NCBI RefSeq assembly: GCF_015277875.1 | Contig: NZ_CP063814.1 | Coordinates: 1,612,001 to 1,676,000, forward strand | Source: Microbacterium luteum | GTDB taxonomy: Bacteria; Actinomycetota; Actinomycetes; Actinomycetales; Microbacteriaceae | Direction of reading: 5' to 3' | Length of the DNA: 64,000 nucleotides | Shown: piece by piece, positions 22,907 to 31,809 of the stretch | Layout: every line of letters begins with the position of its first letter | Numbering within the stretch: position 1 is the stretch's first letter | Translations under genes and position numbers: made by a program | The notes under the pieces: generated by a model | Told to the model about the DNA's origin: nothing | The model's database searches: none | What the model saw: only the letters and a program-made list of their open reading frames with translations

Positions 22907-24130
22907 GTGAGCGGCACAAAGCAGAAGACGAATCGAGCATCGTTCGGGAACGTCAGAAAGTTGCCGTCTGGGCGTTTCCAGGCCCGATATCCCGACCCGG
23001 CAGGCCGTCCCATGACCGCACCGCAGACGTTCGCGACGAAGCGGGACGCCCTCGACCACATCGCCGGAGTCCGTGCCGACCGCATGCGGGGCACCTACCG
23101 CGACCACCGCGCCGGAGACGCACCGTTCGGCCCCTACGCGGAGGAGTGGATCGCGAACGGTGGTTCACGGGGCAGACTCGCCCCCCGGACGCGCGCGCTC
23201 TACGAGGACCAGTTGCGTCGGCACCTGGCACCCCTCGCCCCGATGCCGCTCAACTCCATCACACCGCCCGTCGTGCGCTCCTGGTACGCCAAGACACGGA
23301 AGGGGCTCCAGGCGTCCGCGAAGGCCCGTGGCGGGTCAGGCGAGACGGCGGTGCGCCAGTCCTACGCCCTCCTGAGGAGCATCCTCGCCACCGCCGTCGC
23401 TGACGGGCTGATCGGGAGCAACCCGGCGCAGATCAAGGGTGCCGGGATCGCGTCCGCACCCGAGCGCCCCTACATGGCCCCCGACGTGCTCTCCGCCATC
23501 GTGGAGAAGATGCCCGAGCGCTACCACCTGCCCATCCGCGCCATGTTCGGCGCGCACCTGCGCCTCGGTGAACTCGTGGCGCTCCAGCGTGGCGACTACG
23601 CCAACGGGCTCCTCCGTGTCGAGCGTCAGGTCGCCATCGTCCGCGGCATCCCCACGGTTACGGCCACCAAGACGGGGGAGGAGCGCGTCGTCGCCGTGCC
23701 CCGCACCCTCGCCCTCCTCCTGGACGAGCACCTGGACGCGACGAGCGGCTTCCCGAAGTCGCCCATGTTCACCCGTCCCGATGGGGAGGCGCTCACGCAC
23801 AGCGGCATCCAGCAGGCATGGGCGAAGGCGCGCAAGGCCGCAGGGCACCCGCAGTTCCACGTTCACGACGTGCGGCACGCTGGCCTCACCCTCGCCGCGC
23901 AGGCTGGGGCGACGACGCGCGAACTCATGGCCCGCGCCGGGCATCGCACCACGGCGGCGGCGATGACCTATCAGCACGTGGCGGAGGAGCGCGGCGTGCT
24001 CGTCGCGGACCGGATGGATGCGCTCGCGGGGGCGGCGTTTCAGACGCGCGTGGAGGAGCGCCCCGCGGGAACGGAGCGGGTGACGGGCCTCCAGGGCGTG
24101 CTCAGCCTAGAGATGGTCGTAGGCCACTAG
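22907..24130 (+). CDS. int: Tyrosine recombinase/integrase of the element
   Basis: A 407-aa phage-type integrase. An N-terminal arm-binding region (ASFGNVRKLPSGRFQARYPD) and a core-binding SAM-like domain (FGPYAEEWIA onwards, ~75-165) precede the catalytic domain. All catalytic residues are visible: R219 (HLRLGEL), K255 (TATKTGE), H320 and R323 (HDVRH), H346 (AGHRT) and the nucleophile Y355 (MTYQH). Start is GTG 22907 behind GGAGGAG. It lies about 0.9 kb from attR, close to its attachment site as usual. It presumably recombines the 47-bp core in tRNA-Gly. Confidence 0.96.
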   Translation: MSGTKQKTNRASFGNVRKLPSGRFQARYPDPAGRPMTAPQTFATKRDALDHIAGVRADRMRGTYRDHRAGDAPFGPYAEEWIANGGSRGRLAPRTRALYEDQLRRHLAPLAPMPLNSITPPVVRSWYAKTRKGLQASAKARGGSGETAVRQSYALLRSILATAVADGLIGSNPAQIKGAGIASAPERPYMAPDVLSAIVEKMPERYHLPIRAMFGAHLRLGELVALQRGDYANGLLRVERQVAIVRGIPTVTATKTGEERVVAVPRTLALLLDEHLDATSGFPKSPMFTRPDGEALTHSGIQQAWAKARKAAGHPQFHVHDVRHAGLTLAAQAGATTRELMARAGHRTTAAAMTYQHVAEERGVLVADRMDALAGAAFQTRVEERPAGTERVTGLQGVLSLEMVVGH

Positions 24131-24175
24131 TTCTCGCTCTACCGCCGACCGCCCCCGCTCGGATACCATCGAGTC

Positions 24176-24328
24176 ATGGCAAAGCGTCTGGGCGAAGCGG
24201 CGAAGCAATCGCGCGTGGTCAAGGCCACCGTCGCGAAGGGCCAGCGTGTCCAGGTCGCATCGCGGGCCATGAGCAAGACGAAGACCTCCGTCTCGGCCTC
24301 CTCGGTCCGTCGCGCCTCCACCCGATAG
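24176..24328 (+). CDS. 50-aa basic protein, possible antitoxin partner of the PIN protein
   Basis: Starts MAKRLGEAAKQSRVVKATVA and ends in a Ser/Arg-rich tail (SVSASSVRRASTR). It lies 7 bp upstream of the PIN-domain frame. TACCAT ends exactly 6 nt before the ATG, the geometry of leaderless starts, so this pair may have its own promoter. No known antitoxin fold can be recognised. The assignment rests on size and position only. Confidence 0.5.
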   Translation: MAKRLGEAAKQSRVVKATVAKGQRVQVASRAMSKTKTSVSASSVRRASTR

Positions 24329-24334
24329 GCGGCA

Positions 24335-24931
24335 TTGACCCCCACGCGGGGACGCCCGGCGCTCGTCCGGGAGGTCCGTTCATTCGAGGACCCGGCGCTC
24401 GTCATCCCCTCCGAAGTCGCCCTCGACACGTCGTTCGTGATCCAGGCGCTCGTGAGCACCGAGAAGCACCACACCGCCTCACGGGCGTTCATGCTCCGGC
24501 TCGTGAATGAGGAGGTCGTGGTCTACTACAACCGCCTCCTGGAGATTGAGTTCGCGGAGGTCGCGTTCAAGATCGCCGTCGTGGAGCAACACGGCAAGGC
24601 CGGATGGCCCAAGATGAGGAATGACGGGCGCGTTCGGCGGAGGGCGGGGCGGCTCGCCAAGTCGCTGAGGAACGAGTGGGACGCGCTCCTGACCACGCTC
24701 CCTCACGCCTGCGTCGAGTTGCACGAGGTCGCGGATGACGTGCCCCGTCACATGGCCGCGCACGGGCTCGCGTCCTACGACGCCGCGCACTCCCTGACCG
24801 CGCAGTATGTCGGTGCTGGAGCGCTGGTGACTACCGACGCCGGATTCGGCCGTGTTCCGGCCGCAGACCTACCGCTATTGGTGGACGCGACGCGCGTCCG
24901 ATCATGCCGTCGTCACCGCGGCGGACGATGA
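24335..24931 (+). CDS. PIN-domain protein (VapC-like putative toxin RNase)
   Basis: A 198-aa frame. PIN-domain acidic residues are visible at D31 (EVALDTSFVIQAL), E72/E75 (EIEFAEVAF), D149 (ASYDAAHSL) and D168 (VTTDAGF). This is the pattern of the metal-dependent RNase fold used by VapC toxins. No ATG or GTG precedes the domain; TTG at 24335 is the best start but remains uncertain. The last ~15 residues (RVRSCRRHRGGR) are basic. Lying between int and attR, it would act as a stability module or defence gene if the pair is a real toxin-antitoxin system. Confidence 0.68.
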   Translation: MTPTRGRPALVREVRSFEDPALVIPSEVALDTSFVIQALVSTEKHHTASRAFMLRLVNEEVVVYYNRLLEIEFAEVAFKIAVVEQHGKAGWPKMRNDGRVRRRAGRLAKSLRNEWDALLTTLPHACVELHEVADDVPRHMAAHGLASYDAAHSLTAQYVGAGALVTTDAGFGRVPAADLPLLVDATRVRSCRRHRGGR

Positions 24932-24934
24932 CTA

Positions 24935-24954
24935 CTGGCACGTGGCTGGCACGA
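24935..24954 (+). repeat. Candidate integrase arm-type sites, right end (2 x TGGCACG)
   Basis: CTGGCACGTGGCTGGCACGA lies 71 bp inside attR and carries the heptamer found three times near attL. It sits immediately after the PIN stop codon. Confidence 0.5.
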
Positions 24955-25025
24955 ACGGGCATCAAGGCCGGGCGAGCACCCGAAGGACGGTGCGCAGGAT
25001 TTCTGCTCTGACCTGGGGATAAAGA

Positions 25026-25072
25026 TGTGGAGGGGATGACGGGAATCGAACCCGCACCATCAGTTTGGAAGA
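25026..25072. repeat. attR: 47-bp direct repeat within tRNA-Gly
   Basis: Identical to 16194-16240. The repeat covers the tRNA from 2 nt past CCA to the 5' side of the anticodon loop, so integration rebuilt a complete tRNA. Confidence 0.93.
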
Positions 25073-25101
25073 CTGAGGCTCTACCATTGAGCTACATCCC
25101 C
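25028..25101 (-). tRNA. tRNA-Gly (anticodon UCC), integration target
   Basis: The acceptor stem GGGGATG pairs perfectly with CATCCCC, the anticodon stem TCAGT/ACTGA encloses loop CTTCCAA (anticodon UCC), and CCA is encoded. A minus-strand TAGACT -10 box lies at 25126-25131. The element occupies the 3' flank. Confidence 0.96.
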
Positions 25102-25185
25102 GCAGCGGCAAGCCGCGGCGTGACCAGTCTAGACGACATCCGGTCGTGGCCTGGACACCGGCAGGCGAGTCGACCTCGCGTCGGC

Positions 25186-25191
25186 TAGACT
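25186..25191 (+). promoter_or_regulatory. -10 box TAGACT of tRNA-Pro
   Basis: TAGACT about 42 bp before the mature tRNA 5' end. The same hexamer, on the other strand at 25126-25131, serves tRNA-Gly. Confidence 0.45.
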
Positions 25192-25233
25192 TCTCGGGGC
25201 CGATCGCCGCACGTTCGCGTGTGCGCACCCAAC

Positions 25234-25307
25234 CGGGGCGTAGCTCAGCTTGGTAGAGCGCCCGCTTTGGGAGCGGGAGGCCGCAGGTTCAAATCCTGTC
25301 GCCCCGA
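25234..25307 (+). tRNA. tRNA-Pro (anticodon UGG)
   Basis: The 7-bp acceptor stem CGGGGCG/CGCCCCG is perfect, the anticodon stem CCCGC/GCGGG encloses loop TTTGGGA (anticodon UGG), and the T loop is TTCAAAT. CCA is not encoded. Confidence 0.96.
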
Positions 25308-25374
25308 CGTCCACCGACCAAGACTCAACCGCCGCGCGCTACCGCGCGGTCGACAGCGAGGAGAACGAACAGGC

Positions 25375-26751
25375 ATGGTCACGAGCACCGTCGAGAAGCT
25401 GACCCCGACCCGGGTGAAGCTGCACATCACGGTCACCCCCGACGAACTGAAGCCCAGCATCGCGCACGCCTACGAGCACATCGCCAAAGACGTGCAGATC
25501 CCCGGCTTCCGCAAGGGCAAGGTTCCGGCCCCGATCATCGATCAGCGCATCGGTCGCGGTGCGGTGCTCGAGCACGCCGTCAGCGAGGGGCTCGACGGGT
25601 TCTACCGTCAGGCCGTCGAGGCGGAGAGCATCCGCGTCCTCGGGCGTCCGAGCGCCGAGGTGGTCGAATGGCCCGCCGAGAAGGACTTCTCCGGCGACCT
25701 CGAGGTCGACGTCGAGGTCGATGTGCGGCCCGAGTTCGACCTCCCCGCGTACGAGGGGCTGACGATCGAGGTCGACGCCGTCGAGGTCGACGAGGCCGCC
25801 ATCGACGAGGAGCTCGACAAGCTCCGCTCGCGTTTCGGCACGCTGGTGACGGTCGACCGCCCCGCGGCATCCGGTGACTTCGTCGAACTCGACCTGGTCG
25901 CCACCATCGACGGTGCCGAGATCGACCGCGCCGAAGGCGTGTCGTACGAGGTCGGCTCCGGGGAACTCCTCGAGGGCATCGATGAGGCGATCGACTCGCT
26001 CACCGCCGGCGAGGAGACCACGTTCCGCTCCAAGCTGGTCGGCGGCGACCACGCCGGGCAGGAGGCCGAGGTGTCGGTCTCGGTGAAGGCGGTGAAGGAG
26101 CGCGAGCTTCCCGACGCCGATGACGACTTCGCGCAGATCGCCAGCGAGTTCGACACCATCGCGGAGCTCCGCGACAGCCTCAGTGAGCGCGTCTCGCAGC
26201 AGTCCGTCTTCACGCAGGGCTCGGCGGCCCGCGACAAGCTCGTCGAGCAGCTGCTCGAGCAGGTCGAGATCGCCGTTCCGCCGCAGCTGATCGAGGACGA
26301 GGTCCACGCGCACCTGGAGCAGGAGAGCCGACTCGAGGACGACGAGCACCGCGCCGAAGTGACCGAGGCCAGCGAGAAGCAGTTCCGTACGCAGATGCTG
26401 CTGGACGCGATCGCCGAGCAGGCTGAGGTCCAGGTCTCGCAGGAGGAGCTCACCCAGTACCTGGTCCAGTCGGCCGCTCAGTACGGCATGGCTCCGCAGG
26501 AGTTCGTGCAGGCCCTGCAGCAGCAGAACCAGCTGCCGGCCGTCGTCGCCGAGGTCGCTCGCAACAAGGCCCTCGCCGTCGCGCTCGGCAAGGTCACCGT
26601 CGTGGACACCGCCGGCAACACCGTCGATCTCACCGGCTTCATCGCGGTGGAGGACGACGAGGCCGCCGAGGAGGAGGCGGTCGAAGAGGCCGAGGAGATC
26701 GTCGACGGCGCCGCCGAGGCCGACGCCGAGGACGCCGACGACACGAAGTGA
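25375..26751 (+). CDS. tig: Trigger factor (ribosome-associated chaperone, peptidyl-prolyl isomerase)
   Basis: A 458-aa protein. The N-terminal ribosome-binding domain carries the signature GFRKGKVP (near residue 44), and the FKBP-type domain follows (~155-240; [14 protein letters not shown]). A helical chaperone C-terminal region runs to ~425, then an acidic tail ([20 protein letters not shown]). It binds nascent chains at the exit tunnel. The ATG at 25375 was chosen because the longer frame runs back through tRNA-Pro. The tig-clpP1-clpP2-clpX order is conserved in many bacteria. Confidence 0.97.
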   Translation: MVTSTVEKLTPTRVKLHITVTPDELKPSIAHAYEHIAKDVQIPGFRKGKVPAPIIDQRIGRGAVLEHAVSEGLDGFYRQAVEAESIRVLGRPSAEVVEWPAEKDFSGDLEVDVEVDVRPEFDLPAYEGLTIEVDAVEVDEAAIDEELDKLRSRFGTLVTVDRPAASGDFVELDLVATIDGAEIDRAEGVSYEVGSGELLEGIDEAIDSLTAGEETTFRSKLVGGDHAGQEAEVSVSVKAVKERELPDADDDFAQIASEFDTIAELRDSLSERVSQQSVFTQGSAARDKLVEQLLEQVEIAVPPQLIEDEVHAHLEQESRLEDDEHRAEVTEASEKQFRTQMLLDAIAEQAEVQVSQEELTQYLVQSAAQYGMAPQEFVQALQQQNQLPAVVAEVARNKALAVALGKVTVVDTAGNTVDLTGFIAVEDDEAAEEEAVEEAEEIVDGAAEADAEDADDTK

Positions 26752-26767
26752 TCGCCTTCGGGTGATG

Positions 26768-26795
26768 AAGGGCGGATGCTGCGGCATCCGCCCTT
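26768..26795 (+). terminator. Terminator of tig
   Basis: Perfect 12-bp arms (AAGGGCGGATGC and its complement) with loop TGCG, followed by TTTCG. Confidence 0.85.
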
Positions 26796-26897
26796 TCGTC
26801 GTCCGGTCCGCTGATCGATCTGCCCACGGCGAACACGCGCGGTGCGCCGAGTGGGCGCCGGTAGATTCGACTCAGACCCAAGGAATCAGGAGCACAC

Positions 26898-27485
26898 ATG
26901 GCCGCTGAACCCCTTGTCGCGACGAGCGTCTTCGACAAGCTGCTGAGAGACCGCATCATCTGGCTCGGGTCGGAGGTGCGTGACGAGAACGCGAATGAGA
27001 TCTGCGCGAAGATCCTCCTTCTCGCCGCCGAAGACCCCGAGAAGGACATCTACCTCTACATCAACTCGCCCGGTGGCTCGATCACCGCGGGCATGGCGAT
27101 CTACGACACGATGCAGTTCGTGCCGAACGACATCGTCACCGTCGGCATCGGCATGGCCGCCTCGATGGGGCAGCTCCTGCTGACCAGCGGCACGAAGGGC
27201 AAGCGCTACATCACGCCGAACGCCCGCGTCCTCCTGCACCAGCCTCACGGCGGCTTCGGCGGAACCGCGAGCGACATCCAGACGCAGGCGCAGCTCATCC
27301 TCGACATGAAGAAGCGCCTGGCGGAGATCACCGCTTCGCAGACCGGCAAGAGCGTCGAGCAGGTCAATTCCGACGGCGACCGGGACCGGTGGTTCACTGC
27401 CGCGGAGGCGCTGGAGTACGGGTTCGTCGACCACATCCGCGAGCACGCCGCCGACGTCTCCGGCGGCGGCGGGACCGCGAGCTGA
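26898..27485 (+). CDS. clpP1: ATP-dependent Clp protease proteolytic subunit ClpP1
   Basis: A 195-aa serine peptidase with the catalytic serine S89 in GMAASMGQ and histidine H114 in [28 protein letters not shown] is the conserved substrate-groove segment. It assembles with ClpP2 into the mixed tetradecamer of actinobacteria and is fed by ClpX or ClpC. AGGAG precedes the ATG, and a TAGATT -10-like box lies about 30 bp upstream. The short spacing to clpP2 indicates one transcript. Confidence 0.96.
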   Translation: MAAEPLVATSVFDKLLRDRIIWLGSEVRDENANEICAKILLLAAEDPEKDIYLYINSPGGSITAGMAIYDTMQFVPNDIVTVGIGMAASMGQLLLTSGTKGKRYITPNARVLLHQPHGGFGGTASDIQTQAQLILDMKKRLAEITASQTGKSVEQVNSDGDRDRWFTAAEALEYGFVDHIREHAADVSGGGGTAS

Positions 27486-27514
27486 GTCCGCAGGCGAAAG
27501 AGAGAGAACCGCAC

Positions 27515-28186
27515 ATGTACACCCCGACACACGGCGTCCCCGCCCCGTCCGGTCTGCAGATGCCCGGTAGTCGCTACGTGCTCCCGCAGTTCGAGGAGCG
27601 CACCGCCTACGGCTACAAGCGACAGGATCCCTACAACAAGCTGTTCGAAGATCGCGTGATCTTCCTCGGCGTGCAGGTCGACGACGCGTCCGCCGACGAC
27701 GTCATGGCGCAGCTCCTGGTTCTCGAGAGCCAGGATCCCGACCGCGACATCATCATGTACATCAACTCGCCGGGCGGATCCTTCACCGCGATGACGGCGA
27801 TTTACGACACCATGCAGTACGTCTCGCCGGAGATCCAGACGGTCGTGCTCGGACAGGCGGCCTCTGCCGCGTCGGTGCTGCTGGCAGCGGGGGCTCCGGG
27901 CAAGCGTCTGGCTCTTCCCAACGCGCGCATCCTGATGCACCAGCCCGCGGTGGGGGAGGCCGGTCACGGGCAGGCATCCGACATCGAGATCCAGGCCGCG
28001 GAGATCCTCCGCATGCGCACCTGGCTCGAGGAGACGATGGCCCGACACACCAACCGCACGGCGGAGCAGGTGAACAAGGACATCGACCGCGACAAGATCC
28101 TCTCCGCCTCCGAGGCGCTGGAGTATGGAGTCGTCGACCAGGTGCTCACCACGCGCAAGCGCACACCCGCCGCGATCACATCCTGA
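27515..28186 (+). CDS. clpP2: ATP-dependent Clp protease proteolytic subunit ClpP2
   Basis: A 223-aa paralogue of ClpP1 with S117 in GQAASAASVLL and H142 in LMHQPAVGEAG. It has a ~35-residue N-terminal extension before the conserved FEDRVIFLG block. The two-subunit ClpP1P2 enzyme is the rule in actinobacteria. The ATG at 27515 is 29 bp after the clpP1 stop, behind AGAGAGA. Confidence 0.96.
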   Translation: MYTPTHGVPAPSGLQMPGSRYVLPQFEERTAYGYKRQDPYNKLFEDRVIFLGVQVDDASADDVMAQLLVLESQDPDRDIIMYINSPGGSFTAMTAIYDTMQYVSPEIQTVVLGQAASAASVLLAAGAPGKRLALPNARILMHQPAVGEAGHGQASDIEIQAAEILRMRTWLEETMARHTNRTAEQVNKDIDRDKILSASEALEYGVVDQVLTTRKRTPAAITS

Positions 28187-28201
28187 CGCGACGGTCCGGA
28201 T

Positions 28202-28233
28202 GACGCCCCGCCCCCGATGGGAGGCGGGGCGTC
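28202..28233 (+). terminator. Terminator of the clpP1-clpP2 operon
   Basis: Perfect 11-bp arms (GACGCCCCGCC and its complement) with a 10-nt loop, 15 bp after the clpP2 stop. Confidence 0.8.
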
Positions 28234-28346
28234 GTCCGTTCGGTGTCTCCGGCACATTCGCCGTCGCAATTCCCACCGATGTCACAGACTACGGTTAGGC
28301 TCGAAGGACACCCGGGGCTGAGGCCCGCTGTTTGAGGAGGAGCCGG

Positions 28347-29615
28347 ATGGCACGCATCGGAGAGAGCGCCGACCTGTTCAAGTGCTCCTTCTGCGGCAAG
28401 AGCCAGAAGCAGGTGCAGCAGCTGATCGCCGGTCCCGGCGTCTACATCTGCGACGAGTGCGTCGAGCTGTGCAACGAGATCATCGAAGAGCGCATGGCCG
28501 AGTCGTCCTCGGGCGAGGTCGCCGACTTCGATCTCCCCAAGCCGCGCGAGATCTTCGCATTCCTGGAGGAGTACGTCGTCGGGCAGGAGGACGCCAAGCG
28601 CGCTCTGTCTGTCGCGGTCTACAACCACTACAAGCGCGTGCGAGCGCACGGCACCATCCAGTCCGCGGAGCAGCGCGCCGAGGAGGTCGAGATCGCGAAG
28701 AGCAACATCCTGCTCCTCGGTCCGACCGGATGCGGCAAGACCTACCTCGCACAGACCCTCGCGAAGCGGCTGAACGTGCCGTTCGCCGTCGCGGACGCGA
28801 CCGCGCTCACCGAGGCCGGCTACGTCGGCGAAGACGTCGAGAACATCCTGCTGAAGCTCCTGCAGGCGGCCGACTTCGACACCAAGCGGGCCGAGACCGG
28901 GATCATCTACATCGACGAGGTCGACAAGGTCGCCCGCAAGGCCGAGAATCCGTCCATCACCCGCGACGTCTCGGGCGAGGGCGTGCAGCAGGCGCTGCTG
29001 AAGATCCTGGAGGGCACCGTCGCGTCCGTCCCGCCGCAGGGCGGCCGCAAGCACCCGCACCAGGAGTTCATCCAGATCGACACGACGAACGTGCTGTTCA
29101 TCGTGGCGGGGGCGTTCGCCGGACTCGAGGACATCATCTCCTCGCGCGTGGGCAAACACGGCGTCGGCTTCGGCGCGCCGCTTCACACCAAGGGCGACGA
29201 CCTGAACCTCTTCTCAGAGGTGCGCCCGGAGGATCTCCACAAGTTCGGTCTCATTCCCGAGTTCATCGGTCGCCTCCCGGTGGTCGCGGCCGTCTCGCCG
29301 CTTGATCGCGAGGCGCTCATGGAGATCCTGACCGCACCGAAGAACGCACTCGTGAAGCAGTACGAGCGCATGTTCGAGCTCGATGGCGTCTCCCTCGAGT
29401 TCGATCGCGCTTCGCTGGAGGCCATCGCGGAACTCGCCGTCGAGCGCAAGACCGGTGCGCGCGGTCTGCGCGCCATCCTCGAAGACGTGCTGGGCCCGAT
29501 CATGTTCGAGATCCCCTCCGCCGACAACGTGGAGAAGGTCATCGTGACCCGTGACGCGGTGGAGAAGGGTGCGGCCCCCACCCTGGTCATGCGGGAGAAG
29601 CGCAAGAGCGCCTGA
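28347..29615 (+). CDS. clpX: ClpX, ATPase subunit of the Clp protease
   Basis: A 422-aa AAA+ unfoldase. The N-terminal C4 zinc-binding domain (CSFCGK and CDECVELC) recognises adaptors and substrates. The ATPase core has Walker A GPTGCGKT, Walker [10 protein letters not shown] and the pore-loop GYVGED. It unfolds substrates and threads them into ClpP1P2. The ATG follows TTTGAGGAGGAGCCGG. A separate promoter is likely, since a terminator precedes it. Confidence 0.97.
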   Translation: MARIGESADLFKCSFCGKSQKQVQQLIAGPGVYICDECVELCNEIIEERMAESSSGEVADFDLPKPREIFAFLEEYVVGQEDAKRALSVAVYNHYKRVRAHGTIQSAEQRAEEVEIAKSNILLLGPTGCGKTYLAQTLAKRLNVPFAVADATALTEAGYVGEDVENILLKLLQAADFDTKRAETGIIYIDEVDKVARKAENPSITRDVSGEGVQQALLKILEGTVASVPPQGGRKHPHQEFIQIDTTNVLFIVAGAFAGLEDIISSRVGKHGVGFGAPLHTKGDDLNLFSEVRPEDLHKFGLIPEFIGRLPVVAAVSPLDREALMEILTAPKNALVKQYERMFELDGVSLEFDRASLEAIAELAVERKTGARGLRAILEDVLGPIMFEIPSADNVEKVIVTRDAVEKGAAPTLVMREKRKSA

Positions 29616-29624
29616 CCTTCCGTG

Positions 29625-29662
29625 ACGAGAGGACCCCACCGGCAACGGTGGGGTCCTCTCGT
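29625..29662. terminator. Bidirectional terminator between clpX and the M3 peptidase gene
   Basis: Perfect 16-bp arms at 29625-29640 and 29647-29662 with a 6-nt loop, between convergent genes. Confidence 0.88.
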
Positions 29663-29665
29663 GTA

Positions 29666-31718
29666 TCAGGCGATGAGGCCTCGGCGCGCCAGGAGCGGCG
29701 TGATCTCGGCGTCCCGGCCGCGGAAGTCCCGGTAGGCCTCGAGCGGGTCCTTGGACCCGCCGACGCCCAGGAGGCGGGCGCGGAACCGGTCGCCGTTCGC
29801 CCGGGTCAGGCCGCCGTTCTCGCGGAACCATTCGACCGTGTCGGCGTCGAGCACCTCGCTCCAGATGTACGAGTAGTAGCCGGCGCTGTAGCCTCCCGAG
29901 AAGATGTGCGCGAAGTACGCGGACGAATACCGGGTGGGCACCGCGGGGTGGTCGAGTCCGATATCGGCAAGGGCGGCGGCCTCGAACTCCGCGACGTCGA
30001 TCTCGGCGTCGGCCTCACCGCTGCTCAATCGATGCCAGGCCTGGTCGAGCCAGGCTGCCGCGAGATATTCGCTGGTCTCGAAGCCCTGATTGAACGCCTC
30101 GGAGTCATGAAGGCGCTGGACGATCTCCGCGGGGAGCGGCTCGCCGGTGTCGATATGACGTGCGTACGCCGCGAGCACATCCGGCCAGTAGATCCACATC
30201 TCGTTGACCTGACTCGGGAACTCGACGAAGTCGCGATAGACGTTGGTGCCCGCGAAGTGCGGATAGGTCACGGTGGCCAGCAGGCCGTGGAGGGCGTGGC
30301 CGAACTCGTGGAAGAGCGTCGTCACCTCATCGAGGGTGAGGAGAGTCGGACTGCCGGCTGCAGGCTTCGAGACGTTGAGGTTGTTGACGACGACCGGATG
30401 CGTGCCGCGCATCGCGGACTGGGAGACGATCGGATTCATCCATGCGCCCCCGCGTTTGCTGTCGCGGGTGTAAAGGTCGAGTACGAACAGACCCAGCGCG
30501 GATCCGTCGGCGTCGAACACCTCGAACACGCGCGCATCGCGGTGGTAAGCGACCAGGTCGTCGCGCTCCCGGAAGGACAGACCGTACAGGGCCTCAGCTG
30601 CACGGAAGACGCCGTCCTTCAGCACCCGCTCCGCCTCGAACCAGGGCCGCAGAGCGGCTCGATCGAGGTGGTATCGCGCAGCGCGCACCTTCTCGGTGTA
30701 GAACGCCCAGTCGTGTGCGGCGATCTGGTGGGGTGAGTCGGAACGGTCGGCGATCTCCTGGAGCGCCGCATACTCCGCCGCGGCGTTCCGGGCTGCGGGG
30801 ACGGCGAGCCGGCGGAGCATCTCCTCGACCGCTTCGGGGGAACCGGCCGTCTGGTCGGCGGTGATGTAGGCGGCATGCGACGGATAGCCCAGCAGCGCTG
30901 CGCGCTCGGCGCGCAGCCGCACGATGTCACGCAGGACGCCTCGGTTGTCGTGCGTTCCGCCGCGGGAACCTCGGCTGCGTGACGCGGCCATGATCCGCTC
31001 CCTCGCGTGGCGGTTCGTCAACGACGACAGATAGGGGTGGCCGGTGAAGAGGGTGAGCGTCACCACGTAGGCGCCGTCTAGGCCGCGTCCTCGGGCGGCT
31101 TCGGCCGCAGCGGAGAGTTCACCCTCGGACAGCCCGTCCAGGTCGGCTGCATCCTCGAAGACCACGGAGAGCTCGTTCGTGTCGGCCAGAAGGTTCTTCT
31201 CGAAGGTCGTGGTGAGAACCGACAGGCGCCGATTCAGTTCCGACAGCCGCGCCTTGTCGCCTGCGTCGAGCGCCGCGCCCGCGTGCGCCATCTCCCGATG
31301 GTGTCGCTCCACGAGGTAGCGATCCTCCTGGCTCAGCGTCAGCGTGTGGGAGCTGGTCGTGCACGGCGCGCACGCGCGCGTAGAGGCGCGCATCGAGGCG
31401 CACCGCGTCCTCGTGGGCGGCCATCAGCGGCGCCAACTGCTCGTCGACCTGCTGAATGGGCGCCGTCGCATCGGCTGATGCCACGGTGTAGAACGCGTGA
31501 GCGACGTCTTCGAGCATGCGTCCCGACTCTTCGAGAGCCACGACGGTGTTCTCGAAGGTCGGGGGTGCTGCGGAGGTCGCGATCTGCTCGATCTCCCGCA
31601 GGTGCTCCGCGAAAGCCCGCTCGAACGCGGCGAGATAGTGCTCGGGTCGGATTCGTGCGTAGTCCGGCAGGCGATAGGGGAGCGTGGACGGGGAGAGCAG
31701 AGGATTCTCGTGGACCAT
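29666..31718 (-). pseudogene. dcp: M3-family peptidyl-dipeptidase (Dcp-like) gene with an internal frameshift
   Basis: Two overlapping frames together make one M3 peptidase of about 683 aa, the family length. The N-terminal part (31718 down to about 31350) begins MVHENPLLSPSTLPYRLPDY. The rest continues as HTLTLSQEDRYLVERHHREM in another frame and carries the zinc site HEFGHALHG and a C-terminal block ending TPLLARRGLIA. The frames join perfectly if one base of the GGG run at 31348-31350 is removed. Nothing else is damaged, so it is either a recent single-base insertion, phase variation, or a sequencing error. Dcp enzymes release dipeptides from peptide C termini. Confidence 0.88.
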
Positions 31719-31747
31719 TCATCCACCCTATTCGGCCAGCACCCCTT

Positions 31748-31803
31748 CACCAAGACTTATTTGCAAAGAGATGCTTGCAAAGAAGTCTTGGTGGTTTTAT
31801 GCT
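31748..31803 (+). promoter_or_regulatory. Promoter/operator of the ArsR-type regulator gene
   Basis: A -35-like TTGCAA (31775-31780) and -10 TATGCT (31798-31803) have a 17-bp spacer, and the ATG follows 6 nt later, so the mRNA should be leaderless. The promoter is overlaid by 11-bp inverted repeats (31748-31758 and 31783-31793) and by two direct copies of TTGCAAAGA (31761, 31775), a likely autoregulatory operator. Confidence 0.65.
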
Positions 31804-31809
31804 CGAGCC

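Larger units (their letters stand above)
16194..25072. mobile_element. 8.9-kb integrative element in tRNA-Gly(UCC): candidate phage satellite
   Basis: The element is bounded by identical 47-bp direct repeats, the right copy inside an intact tRNA-Gly gene. Contents from left to right: a lone phage tape-measure gene (+); a 450-bp hairpin-rich gap; a nine-gene minus-strand operon including a winged-helix replication-type protein and a TerS-like protein; a divergent tyrosine integrase (+); and a short ORF plus a PIN-domain gene. No large terminase, portal, capsid, protease, head-tail or lysis gene is present. All ORFs are intact and mostly overlap by 4 bp, so it does not look decayed. The int/divergent HTH-rep-terS layout matches phage-inducible chromosomal islands. 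Confidence 0.88.

Noticed and set aside
25219..25374. Longer trigger-factor frame starting upstream
   Set aside because: The extension translates tRNA-Pro; the ATG at 25375 starts the conserved domain.
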